This document shows, piece after piece, positions 43,430 to 51,782 of a DNA stretch of 64,000 nucleotides. The DNA comes from JAHBNG01 sp039028975. Its GTDB lineage: Bacteria; Chloroflexota; Anaerolineae; Caldilineales; Caldilineaceae. Every line of letters starts with the position of its first letter. Within the stretch, counting starts at the first letter, position 1. The position numbers and the translations under genes were made by a program. Below the pieces are notes generated by a model that saw nothing but the letters and a program-made list of their open reading frames with translations, had not been told where the DNA came from and made no database searches. The stretch lies in assembly GCA_039028975.1 (NCBI GenBank), contig JBCCHB010000058.1, positions 27,511 to 91,510 on the forward strand, in the 5' to 3' direction.

Positions 43430-45376
43430 ATGAATCAAAAACCATTTGTCTTGTTCATGGTAGCTATCGGTGCATTGTTGCTACTGGTGCTAAGTACAAG
43501 TCCTGTTATGGCCCAAACCGATGGCGATAATTATGTGCCGAACTGGACAAACTATCAAGGCTACATTACCGATGGCAGTGGAGCACCTCTTGACGGCAAA
43601 GTGGACCTATACTTTGCCCTCTATGATGCAAAAACAGACGGTAATAAGGTCTGGGCTCAATATCACGACGATGTAGAGGTGAATGGCGGCTACTTCTACG
43701 TCAAACTCGGCGGTGAGGCCAAACCTTTAGGCTACAAAAGCTATGAGAATGGTGAGCGCCACCTGGAAGTGTATGTTTCCACCACAGGTTGTCGCCCTGA
43801 CTGTACCTTTGACACTCCTGGTCAGTATGAGAAGCTGCCCCGGCAGCAGATTGGTGCGGTTGCCTATGCAATCAAGGCCCATCGCGCCTACTCCGCAACG
43901 TGGGCGTCCAAGGTCCACTGGGATGGCGTTATGGGCAAACCCGAAATGGACAATGACCATGGCTATAAGTATGTCATTACTGTCGCCAAAGAAGGCGGTG
44001 ACTATACCTCCATCTATGACGCGGTCGAGAGCATTAGCGATGCAGCCAAAGACAAACAGTACCTCGTTTGGGTTGCGCCTGGTATGTACACCGAAACCGA
44101 GACCATCGTCACCAAGCCCTATGTTCACATTCATGGCGCGGATCCTCGGGCAACCCACATCTATAACTTTTCCAAAAACAAGACGGTCGTGCTGCAAAGT
44201 TACGTTACGCTGCGCGATATCTCTATCCACAACTACTATAACGGCGAACGCTCATACGCCATCTACGCCAATAGCAATGACTATGAAGTGAATGATGCAA
44301 AGCTCCACTATGTCTACGCCTATGCAGGCAGCAAGGCCAGCTACCCCGAGTATCGTTCCGACTATCATTACGGCTTCTATGGGGCGGGCAGCATCAAGGT
44401 TCATGCCAACTACCTGTACGCTTATGGCGACTATGGCAAAGAGTACAACTACGGTGCATACCTGACCGATGGCGCAAGCCTCTACGCCAAAAATAGCCAC
44501 TTCTATGGTTATTATGGTAAGTGGGCCTACGGCGTCTACGTCTGGGGTGGCGGTGACTACAATACGACTGACACCACCTACTTTGATGCATACTATGTAA
44601 AGAGCTGGGCTAAGTACGCCGAAACGTACAACTATGGCTACTACGCGGACAACGGTGGCCAAGCCAAAGTTTATCACAGCAGCTTCTATGGCTACTATGG
44701 CCAAGGCTACGGGCAGTACTGCTATGGTGTCTACAATCAGTCGAGCAAATGGACCAGCCATGACACGTATGGTTACGCGCACAACTGCACAATAGAGAAC
44801 ACGGGCTTGTACAACTGGTATGGCCGCGCAGCCATCAATGGTGACACATACTATGGCTATGTGGAGTCCATGGGAGCATCTGAGCAGGTATGTTACGGGA
44901 TCTACAGTGGAGGCCAGAATGGCACCCGCGGCTGGTTGGACGGCTACAACACAATGGGTAAAGCCAAGAACTGCTATGCCAACTATGGCCTCTACAATAG
45001 CGGCGGCGGCCACGCCAAAACCTCCGGCGGCCACTGGTACGGAGAAGGCGGTAACATGGCTGTAGGCATTGCCAACAAAGACGCCAACAGTGAGCATTAC
45101 GCCAATCAATGTAATGTATGGGGCACGGGCGGCAGCAATGCCAATGGCAACTTCGGTTACTACAACTGGAATGGCGGCAAGGCCCAAGTCGATTTCTGCA
45201 CTGTACACGGTGATACATACAGCATGTTTACCAAAGACGCAGGGACCAGCACCTACGTCGGCCAGACCAAGTTTGTTGGTCCCTGGAGTTGGCCTAATAC
45301 GGGTGTCTTCAAATGCTATGGCGTCTATAATGCCAACTACGATGCTGTAAGTTGCGTTTATGAAGCCCCGCAATAG
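43430..45376 (+). CDS. Secreted Tyr/Gly/Asn-rich beta-helix-like protein
   Basis: 648 residues from the ATG at 43430 (AAAGGAG upstream). A signal peptide ends PVMAQ at about 28. An N-terminal domain at 30-155 begins YQGYITDGSGAPLDGKVDLY and ends LPRQQIGAVAYAIKAH, a head domain seen on many secreted Chloroflexota proteins. The rest looks like a right-handed beta-helix: GGDYTSIYDAVESI and VWVAPGMYTETE give the pectin-lyase-type start. A region from about 270 onward has recurring YGYY/FYGYYG turns with extreme Tyr, Gly and Asn content. No catalytic residues are seen. It is probably structural or adhesive. Confidence 0.8.
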   Translation: MNQKPFVLFMVAIGALLLLVLSTSPVMAQTDGDNYVPNWTNYQGYITDGSGAPLDGKVDLYFALYDAKTDGNKVWAQYHDDVEVNGGYFYVKLGGEAKPLGYKSYENGERHLEVYVSTTGCRPDCTFDTPGQYEKLPRQQIGAVAYAIKAHRAYSATWASKVHWDGVMGKPEMDNDHGYKYVITVAKEGGDYTSIYDAVESISDAAKDKQYLVWVAPGMYTETETIVTKPYVHIHGADPRATHIYNFSKNKTVVLQSYVTLRDISIHNYYNGERSYAIYANSNDYEVNDAKLHYVYAYAGSKASYPEYRSDYHYGFYGAGSIKVHANYLYAYGDYGKEYNYGAYLTDGASLYAKNSHFYGYYGKWAYGVYVWGGGDYNTTDTTYFDAYYVKSWAKYAETYNYGYYADNGGQAKVYHSSFYGYYGQGYGQYCYGVYNQSSKWTSHDTYGYAHNCTIENTGLYNWYGRAAINGDTYYGYVESMGASEQVCYGIYSGGQNGTRGWLDGYNTMGKAKNCYANYGLYNSGGGHAKTSGGHWYGEGGNMAVGIANKDANSEHYANQCNVWGTGGSNANGNFGYYNWNGGKAQVDFCTVHGDTYSMFTKDAGTSTYVGQTKFVGPWSWPNTGVFKCYGVYNANYDAVSCVYEAPQ

Positions 45377-45425
45377 TGGTGTGTTTGTAATCGGTATTCA
45401 GTCGAACAGTAATTGGTGTTCGGTA

Positions 45426-45447
45426 GGTCGCTCGCGACTGAGCGACC
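45426..45447 (+). terminator. GC-rich hairpin after the tyrosine-rich protein gene
   Basis: GGTCGCTC-GCGACT-GAGCGACC, a perfect eight-base stem 50 bases past the stop. Only weak T content follows. It is possibly a terminator. Confidence 0.4.
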
Positions 45448-45468
45448 ACTCCTGATACATCAATTATA

Positions 45469-45596
45469 GACATTATCGGAATTAACGAGATCCCACCGTT
45501 CAGACCTGACAGGTTTCGATCTTGCAGGGGACAATATGGGCCATTCGGGCAAAAACCTGTCAGGTCTAGGTCCGACCGCCTATTTCCGATAATGTC
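45469..45596. repeat. Palindromic repeat family F, copy 1
   Basis: Outer arms GACATTATCGGAA and TTCCGATAATGTC; inner arms CAGACCTGACAGGTTT and AAACCTGTCAGGTCT. The inner core recurs at 57070-57112. Confidence 0.8.
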
Positions 45597-45658
45597 TTAT
45601 GAATACACCGACCACAAAGACGCCGATTATTGACACGCTTAACAATAAGGAGACCCTT

Positions 45659-46681
45659 ATGAACAACAATTATACTCAGGCTCCGCATAAAGGTACGTCT
45701 GTTCTCCCAGATAACAGCGTACCTTTATCACGACCGCCAGTGTATAAACGGGTTGCTGCATTCGTTTTGGCCTTAGGCATGCTGCTCCTGGCTGTCACTA
45801 GCACAACATTTGCGGATGACGAAATGGTAACCCGTTTCACCTTCGGCGGTGGTGCTGAGCGGGTCCAGTCAGAAAACATTGTCTTGCGCGGCGGGATGGG
45901 CCAGCCTATTGCCGCTATCGCCCAGAGTGAGAGCGGTAATAGCCAAATCTGTACGGGTTTCGAGTGTGGGCAGGGTGCACTTGCTGCCAACACACCCGAA
46001 GACGATCCATCCGCTTCACCAACGCCAACGCCGACCGCTACCGAGCCATCTAATTCACCCACGCCGACGCCAACTGCTACTGAGCCACCGTCTGGCTCTA
46101 GTGACGACGTGGTCATTAACGAAGTCTACTACCACGGTGACGCGGACGGTGACTGGATTGAGCTGAAGAACATCGGTAGCAGTACGGTAGATGTCAGCCA
46201 GTGGTATTGGTGTGCCAAGTTCAGCTACCACCAGCTTGGTGATAACCCAACTTTGCTCCAAGGCGATCTCTCCATGGAACCGGGCGAAATCGTCGTGCTC
46301 AAGGCGTGGACGGATCTGGATGCGGACGGTACCGGCTCAGACTTGGGACTCTTCAAGGACGATCCCAGCCAGGCCAATGGTCGCCCTAGCTTTGATGACC
46401 CCAATTTCATGGTAGACTTTGTGCAGTGGGGGACGCCAGAGGATGTGGGCCGCCCTGACGTAGCGGTGGCAAAAGGCATCTGGGCGCAAACGTCAACCAA
46501 TCCAATACAGTATGACTTTGTACCAAAAGCACTCGACAGTCAATCGCTGGCGCTCACGAGCAGCAACAACGGTTCAGCTAGCGTAGATTTTGCCAATGGG
46601 AACCCGACCCAAGGGGCGAACAATCCGCCGGTGACAGGCAGCACCAACGAGACAGTTTACCTACCATTCATCAACCAATAA
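45659..46681 (+). CDS. Secreted lamin-tail-domain protein with YLPFI tail
   Basis: 340 residues from the ATG at 45659 (AAGGAG upstream; an in-frame ATG at 45599 lacks a site). It has a hydrophobic signal near 30-55 ending TTFADD, and a segment with FTFGGGAERVQSENIVLRGG. A Pro/Thr/Ser linker (PTPTPTATEPS twice) is followed by a lamin-tail domain at about 152-300 (VVINEVYYHGDADGDWIELK). The C-terminus is ETVYLPFINQ. Lamin-tail domains in bacteria usually sit on surface or nuclease proteins; no nuclease is present here. It is the third secreted protein in a row. Confidence 0.83.
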   Translation: MNNNYTQAPHKGTSVLPDNSVPLSRPPVYKRVAAFVLALGMLLLAVTSTTFADDEMVTRFTFGGGAERVQSENIVLRGGMGQPIAAIAQSESGNSQICTGFECGQGALAANTPEDDPSASPTPTPTATEPSNSPTPTPTATEPPSGSSDDVVINEVYYHGDADGDWIELKNIGSSTVDVSQWYWCAKFSYHQLGDNPTLLQGDLSMEPGEIVVLKAWTDLDADGTGSDLGLFKDDPSQANGRPSFDDPNFMVDFVQWGTPEDVGRPDVAVAKGIWAQTSTNPIQYDFVPKALDSQSLALTSSNNGSASVDFANGNPTQGANNPPVTGSTNETVYLPFINQ

Positions 46682-46749
46682 GTAGCTTTGGGTAAGGAAA
46701 CGCTATCTCGCACAGAAGCGCACTAGCTCAATAGCATAAAGTCACTATC

Positions 46750-46784
46750 GAACGCCCCGCTCATTGCGAACGGGGCGTTTCTCG
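46750..46784 (+). terminator. Rho-independent terminator after the lamin-tail gene
   Basis: GAACGCCCCGCTCATTGCGA and then ACGGGGCGTTTCTC form a GC-rich stem (AACGCCCC/GGGGCGTT) followed by TTTCT. Confidence 0.75.
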
Positions 46785-47087
46785 TGGGAAAGACAGAAAA
46801 ACGCTTTTTACCCAGAATCCTCTTGCCGCCCCCCCCGTGAACCAAAATTCTATTTCTTGAAACGGATTCAAAACGCATTAAAAACGGTCCGCTTGCTAAA
46901 CTATAAGCACAGGGTTAACTTGCCGAAGTACCAACGGGACATACAGTTAAAACAACATTAAACAATTAAGACTCAGCGGCGAAACGTGTACCGAATCGCT
47001 ATGGCTAGTGAGAGTTCTTCTCTATACACGTTCGACCGATGAGTTAAAAATAGATGCCCAAACGATGTACAGAAGACAAGATTAACG

Positions 47088-47190
47088 AGATAAGCTTGCA
47101 AGCAGGTGGATCGCTTCCACCGAGAGATCTCTCATCTCAATAACCCTCCTTGAAATTTATCCAATTCACAAATCGATAGGAGATCGTGAG
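47088..47190 (+). promoter_or_regulatory. Conserved leader of small peptide gene 1
   Basis: Shares ordered blocks with 51610-51782: AGCTTGCAAGCAGGTG, CACCGAGAGATCTCTCATCTC, AATAACCCTCCT and AAATCGATAGGAGATCGTGAG just before the start. The hairpin GGTGGATCGCTTCCACC and the CTCCT...AGGAG pairing could hide the ribosome binding site at 47178-47182. Confidence 0.6.
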
Positions 47191-47346
47191 ATGATGACTA
47201 AAAATATTACAAAAATTATCGTTGCTGTTGCATTGACATTGGCTGTTACGTTTGGCAGTGGGATAATTGAGAAGAAGATTGGGCTGGATGTTACGCCAAG
47301 TGTTTATGCGGGAAATTGTGGCCTAGGAGGCGGTGGCGGTTGCTAA
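47191..47346 (+). CDS. Small exported peptide 1 with C-terminal GGGGGC
   Basis: 51 residues, too short for standard gene calling. The N-terminus is MMTKNITK, a hydrophobic stretch follows at 9-26 (IIVAVALTLAVTFGSGII), then EKKIGLDVTPSVYA and the tail GNCGLGGGGGC. AGGAG lies eight bases before the first ATG. A paralogue at 51783 keeps the same length and pattern, showing selection on the protein. If cut after VYA the product would be an 11-residue peptide with two cysteines able to form a ring. It faces regulator 1 head-on 143 bp away. The function is unknown; a secreted signal for the TPR regulator is the favoured idea, and a small bacteriocin-like or modified peptide is possible. Confidence 0.78.
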   Translation: MMTKNITKIIVAVALTLAVTFGSGIIEKKIGLDVTPSVYAGNCGLGGGGGC

Positions 47347-47489
47347 CAGTCACTATTTGCTGAATACTGACCGATTGAATTGTGATCGCAGCGTAGTTAA
47401 TGGCCTGAAAGTCAGGACGTGGATTGAAAAGGATTAACAGGATCTTTTTATTCCTACATAGTTTGGCTTGAATCATGAAATGCTGCTGA

Positions 47490-50400
47490 CTAAGCTGCGA
47501 CTCTCTCGATCTCCTGTTGGACAGTGACAATACCCGACTGATTGTTGAGATTTTTGTGTAATTCCAAGGACTTTTGGAGATATTCTACAGCTGTATCGTG
47601 ATTTTGCATTCCGTGGGCGATCAATCCTAAATTATTCCAGACATGAGCGAGGCTAAAGTAGTCAGACTGATATCTAAAATAGTCTTCTGCCTTTTTGGCA
47701 TACACATTTGCATTTTTCCAATCATCACCTAATCGATGAGCAAAAGCAATATTATTCCAGATACTTGCTTGCGCTGACCTCTCTCCATTCTGCTCAGCTA
47801 ATTTCCCCGCATCATCCAACCATTCAAGTGCTGGTTGAGGTTTCTCCATACTAAGGAAGAGAAGACCAAGATTCATACGACCATAGATCAAACTATGACT
47901 ATCACCATTTTCTTCCCAAATAGTGCAAGCCGTTCTCAAGTTAGCTTCTGCATCACCCAATCGCTCTCGGCGTGTAAAGAGCAACCCCAAATGATTATGC
48001 GTATGCGCTCGCCCATGATCACTCCCTAACTCTTCAAAAATCTGAAGCGCATGGCAACTCAACACTTCAGACCGCCACCAGTGTCCCCCATCAATATAGG
48101 CATAGCCCAAATTTGAACAGGCCCGTGCCTCTTCAAAACGGTTGCCAGTGCGCCGGGCCATGCGGATCACTCGGCGGTAATAATAGACAACATCTTCGTA
48201 GCGGCTTTCACGTTGACAGAGACGCGCCAGCAGCGCCGTCAGGGTAATCTCCCCACTCGGATCCGCTACGCGGTGAGCCGCCTCGATAGCCCGTTCTAGA
48301 ATCGAATGCCACGTGTGCCAATGGCCACGCCGCTCCATAAAGGGCGTAAAGGCAATAATCAGCGGCTTGACGATATCCCATCCCTCATCCAGCTCTATCC
48401 CCAAGGAGATAGCCTTGACCACCGAATCATACTCGTGATCCAGAATCGCCACATCAACTTCTTGAACTGCTTCGGCTTCACTCCACTGCTCCACCATGTA
48501 CAGCACCCGTTGGATAAAGTACTGCGTCTCCTCACGTTCCTGCAACCCATCCCCATGTGTACTTATCGGGGAATCCATTCCCCCTTGCAACCCTGCCCCC
48601 TTGCTCCCTTGCTCCCTTATTCCTTGCCACTTCACCACTTCATGAATCAGAAAAGTCTCAGTCAGACGATGAAGGCGATAGCGTAGCTCATTTAGGTCGC
48701 CCCCAATTTCAACCAGGGAGAGATCCCGCAACTTCATAATGGCACGTTGCAACGCATCCAACTCTAAACTAGTGATGGTTTGGAGTTGGGTAAAGGTGGC
48801 GTTGGGCACTACTGGCAGGCAGAGCAATAGATGGCGGCTGGTGGCGTCCAACATCTGCCATGCTTGCCAGTAAATATAGGTATAGAGCTGATCTGCGCGC
48901 TCGCTGTCAGCCTGCCGCAGACTGGTTAGGATTTGGTTCAAGGGCAAAAATTGAAGCTGACCCAGCACCAACTTGAGCGCCAGTGGATTCCCACCCACCG
49001 TCGCGTAGATCGAACGAAGTTGCTCATCCGAGGAAGCGATGAGGGCCTCCATCCCCCTCGTTTCAGCTTCGTTGCGCAAAAAGCGCAACGCGTCTTCTTC
49101 ACTTAGCTCAGAGAGAGAGTAACAGAAAACATCTCCCTGCCCAGCCACGCTCATGCGGCTGGTGATCAAAAACTTGGATGGATTGGCGAGATGGCGCATC
49201 AGTGGCAGAAGCGCCTGATAGTCGGTAGCCGTCTCCAAATTATCGACGACGACCAGACAGGTTTTCTCCTTCAGCAGGCGGGTCAACGCCAAACGCTTCT
49301 CCTGAGCGCTGCCCGTTGGATAAGGTCCGTCGGAAAGCTGGGCCAGCAATTGGTCCATGAGCGACTCTTCATTTAGCGCTGGCTTGCCAGTAGATTGCAC
49401 CCCCCGGTCCGGCAGATACTCTTCCTGTTTGGCGCTCACCCATCCAATATCTTGATAGAGCAAGTGAGCAGGTTTGCAAGGCTGCAAGGTTGCAAGGTTG
49501 TCCGTCTCCAACCTTTCTCTGACAAGCGCGTGGGCAAGCGTCGTCTTCCCCAGGCCACCAATCCCTTCTATCGAGACGAGCCAGGAGCGGTCGGCTGCAT
49601 CTATGGCATTCCCAACAGTCTCTATGGCCTTCTCGACACCAAAGAGGGCTTGGTCAGGCAGCGGGTCCAGGCGGGAGAGGATGGCGTATGGATCTAAATT
49701 GATGATTTTCGATTGAGGATTGACGATTCCTGGTGCTTTAGAAGAAGCCGGATTGTCGTCAGAACCCAATCTAAAATCGTCAATCTTTAAGCGCAAATTC
49801 CCTTTGCGGATCTGATCAATTAGCGCAACGGTCTCCTCGTTTGGCTCGATGCCTAGTTCTTCATGAAAAAGACGGACGCAGATGTCATAGTGGGCAAGGG
49901 CCGCGTTGCGCAGGCCACTGAGCGAGAGGATTTGGATGAGTGTGCGGTGAGCGTCTTCATCCAGCGAATCTAGGGATAGGCGATGGCGAACGGTCTTCTC
50001 AGCCGCTTGCCAATTTTGGGTAGCCATATGTGCGGATTCCAATCGGGGCAGTAGGTCCATGGCCTGCATATGGAAACGCTCCCGCTGGACCAACAACCAA
50101 TGATCAAAGCTCTCGCACCCCTCCAAATGAAAGCCCTGGAGGAATTCCCCTTGGTAGAGATCCGCAGCCTTCGCCATATCGGCCAAGCAGGTAGGGCATT
50201 GGGTCGCGTCTACATGATCGTGGGATTGGACCAAAGCCAGATAGCGGTTGAATTCGGCTACATCCAGCCAAGCCGCACCGTCTGCTTCTAACTGCGTCTG
50301 ATCAAAGCGCAGGGTATGGCGGTCTGAGAGGATCAAGGGCGGCTCTGAGTGATCCACCACTTTGCGTAGACGCGCCAACGATACGCGCAGATTATTGCGG

Positions 50401-50585
50401 GCTTGCTTCTGCTCTAACTCCGGCCAGAGTAATCCTAGAATGCTTTCTCGGTTGTGAGAGCGATCATGCTCAACAGCCAAATAAGCCAAGAGCGCATACT
50501 CTTTGCGACTGCGGATCTTGACTTCGTTTGGCGGGGGCAGAAGTACTTGGCCAGGGCCAAAGAAGGACATCTTTAAGACAGACAT
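47490..50585 (-). CDS. BTAD/NB-ARC/TPR regulator 1
   Basis: 1,031 residues from the ATG at 50585 (MSVLKMSFFGPGQVLL, as in its paralogue). A winged-helix DNA-binding domain and bacterial transcriptional activation domain lie at about 1-260 (KEYALLAYLAVEH, QARNNLRVSLARLRK). The linker near 265-300 encodes an inverted repeat. The NB-ARC ATPase follows with P-loop GIGGLGKTTLA near 340, Walker B CLVVVDNLETA and FLITSRM. TPR-like helices run from about 700 to the end (EEARACSNLGYAYIDGGHWW, GRAHTHNHLGLLFTRRERLG). It is probably an ATP- and ligand-gated transcription factor. The facing small peptide is a candidate ligand. Confidence 0.88.
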   Translation of the reverse strand: MSVLKMSFFGPGQVLLPPPNEVKIRSRKEYALLAYLAVEHDRSHNRESILGLLWPELEQKQARNNLRVSLARLRKVVDHSEPPLILSDRHTLRFDQTQLEADGAAWLDVAEFNRYLALVQSHDHVDATQCPTCLADMAKAADLYQGEFLQGFHLEGCESFDHWLLVQRERFHMQAMDLLPRLESAHMATQNWQAAEKTVRHRLSLDSLDEDAHRTLIQILSLSGLRNAALAHYDICVRLFHEELGIEPNEETVALIDQIRKGNLRLKIDDFRLGSDDNPASSKAPGIVNPQSKIINLDPYAILSRLDPLPDQALFGVEKAIETVGNAIDAADRSWLVSIEGIGGLGKTTLAHALVRERLETDNLATLQPCKPAHLLYQDIGWVSAKQEEYLPDRGVQSTGKPALNEESLMDQLLAQLSDGPYPTGSAQEKRLALTRLLKEKTCLVVVDNLETATDYQALLPLMRHLANPSKFLITSRMSVAGQGDVFCYSLSELSEEDALRFLRNEAETRGMEALIASSDEQLRSIYATVGGNPLALKLVLGQLQFLPLNQILTSLRQADSERADQLYTYIYWQAWQMLDATSRHLLLCLPVVPNATFTQLQTITSLELDALQRAIMKLRDLSLVEIGGDLNELRYRLHRLTETFLIHEVVKWQGIREQGSKGAGLQGGMDSPISTHGDGLQEREETQYFIQRVLYMVEQWSEAEAVQEVDVAILDHEYDSVVKAISLGIELDEGWDIVKPLIIAFTPFMERRGHWHTWHSILERAIEAAHRVADPSGEITLTALLARLCQRESRYEDVVYYYRRVIRMARRTGNRFEEARACSNLGYAYIDGGHWWRSEVLSCHALQIFEELGSDHGRAHTHNHLGLLFTRRERLGDAEANLRTACTIWEENGDSHSLIYGRMNLGLLFLSMEKPQPALEWLDDAGKLAEQNGERSAQASIWNNIAFAHRLGDDWKNANVYAKKAEDYFRYQSDYFSLAHVWNNLGLIAHGMQNHDTAVEYLQKSLELHKNLNNQSGIVTVQQEIERVAA
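49697..49800. repeat. In-frame inverted repeat in regulator 1 linker
   Basis: AATTGATGATTTTCGATTGA and GGATTGACGATTCC pair with TCTAAAATCGTCAATCTTTA further on. It encodes the KIDDFRLGS...NPQSKIINLDPYA linker between BTAD and NB-ARC. The corresponding repeat is at 54370-54472 in regulator 2. Confidence 0.6.
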
Positions 50586-50752
50586 AATTGGGTGATTCCT
50601 GAACATTGGGATGGCGGATATTCGACAACGCATGGGCAGGACGATAGGTAAGCAGGACATTGCCAGAGGTCATTATACCATAGGCACAATAGAGTGAGAC
50701 CATGATTAGAACTACAAAACGCTACCGAAATGCTTGAAAGATGCTGTCGTCT

Positions 50753-51310
50753 CTAGTTTAGAGAAATGGTTGCCCTTGCCCCAGATTCATCCTCTCGGGC
50801 GACATCAAATGGATCCCTCTGGGCTACGTGGGCCAACGCTTCTGTGCTAAAAGAACGCCCTTCAAAGACTGTCAGCAGCGGAAAGAAAGCCTGCGGCGCC
50901 TCATCCAGCCCCTCCCAGCTCACCTCAAACGAGGTGCGGACCGCCTGATCGCTGATTTTAAGCCCCAGCCGCCGACCTGTCTCACCATGACGTTGAATCA
51001 TCTGGCCGAGTAGCTGGATGCCACTCTCGATACTCAGCTCCTCTACGGGGTGGGTAGTGGCATTGAGCGCAATAGACCACTCGCGATTGCGAGTGGTCAG
51101 TAAAACCGCACAGCCTCTGCCGTTGGGGAGCAGCGGGCACAGTCGAGCCGCGTCTTCGGCATTGTCTAGCACAATCAGCGTCTCTTTGTCTGCCAACTTG
51201 CTGCGCACTGCAGCGGTCCGACTCTCTAAATCAGCCCGCCCGCTAAAATCATAGCCATAGACCCGTCCCCACAGATTCAAAGCTACCTTGAATGCCCTGT
51301 CAATGCTCAT
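50753..51310 (-). pseudogene. NB-ARC ATPase fragment
   Basis: 185 codons covering only the Walker B side of a STAND/NB-ARC ATPase: ETLIVLDNAEDAARLCPLLP, GCAVLLTTRNREWSIAL and FEVSWEGLDEAPQAFFPLLTVFE. The DNA-binding region, P-loop and TPR part are missing. A family E palindrome sits immediately upstream at 51319-51451, and beyond it GTCAACACTT boxes like those before regulator 3. This suggests a former regulator gene cut down by deletion, with the palindrome at the scar. Confidence 0.7.
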
Positions 51311-51318
51311 TAGATTTG

Positions 51319-51451
51319 AGGGTGCCTTTGGGTTTCGGGGCGAGAATGTTAGCCAGTCGAGTGCGTCGCACTGTTCAGAGAAAGATCCAAGCGCCCATCC
51401 GCAATTGAACAGTGCGACGCACTCTTATACCCCCAAACTAAAACGCACCCT
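51319..51451. repeat. Palindromic repeat family E, copy 2
   Basis: Arms AGTGCGTCGCACTGTTCA and TGAACAGTGCGACGCACT are perfect over 18 bases. Outer AGGGTGC and GCACCCT close the element. The first copy is at 13483-13608. Confidence 0.85.
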
Positions 51452-51489
51452 AGATTTGATGATACGTCATAAGTACCATCGTCGTTCTA

Positions 51490-51560
51490 CCTGTTGACGA
51501 TCTCCCCAAAGTGTTGATCAAGTGTTGACGAAGTGTTGACGACCGCCCGCTATCCTGTGA
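51490..51560 (-). promoter_or_regulatory. Tandem GTCAACACTT boxes
   Basis: On the minus strand GTCAACACTT, GTCAACACTT and ATCAACACTT are about 11 bases apart, then GGGGAGATCGTCAACAGG, preceded by GGATAGCGGGC. The same order, with fewer boxes, lies before regulator 3 at 63805-63858. It was probably the control region of the truncated gene at 50753-51310. Confidence 0.5.
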
Positions 51561-51609
51561 GTAATAGGGTACATTTTACTTGAGGCTCTGTGCTCCGCAC
51601 AACCGCAGG

Positions 51610-51782
51610 TAATAGAGAATAGCTTGCAAGCAGGTGAAACCATTCGGCTCTATCCCCCGGATAACGAATGCCCCTCACCGAGAGATCTCTCATCTCTGAT
51701 TAGATAGCCAGAACAAATTTATCTGGCGAACAATAACCCTCCTAGATATTTACCGATTCATAAATCAATAGGAGATCATGAG
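51610..51782 (+). promoter_or_regulatory. Conserved leader of small peptide gene 2
   Basis: Blocks shared with 47088-47190 in the same order, with a longer middle. CATTCG/CGAATG and GGTGA/TCACC can pair. CTCCTA at about 51750-51755 is complementary to TAGGAG at the ribosome site (51769-51774). Confidence 0.6.

Larger units (their letters stand above)
46682..47190. other. Gene-free interval before peptide gene 1
   Basis: About 510 bp. It includes the terminator at 46750, a run of eight C at about 46832, featureless AT-rich sequence to about 47080, then the conserved leader of the first small peptide gene (47090-47190). No gene is supported in 46790-47080. Confidence 0.5.

Noticed and set aside
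44252..45373. Long minus-strand frame of 373 codons
   Set aside because: It is a mirror of the highly repetitive Tyr-rich gene; its Val/Ile/Ala-rich translation follows from the Tyr/Gly/Asn codons on the other strand.
46764..46961. 65-codon frame after the lamin-tail gene
   Set aside because: It starts inside the terminator hairpin and has no ribosome site or relatives among the neighbours.
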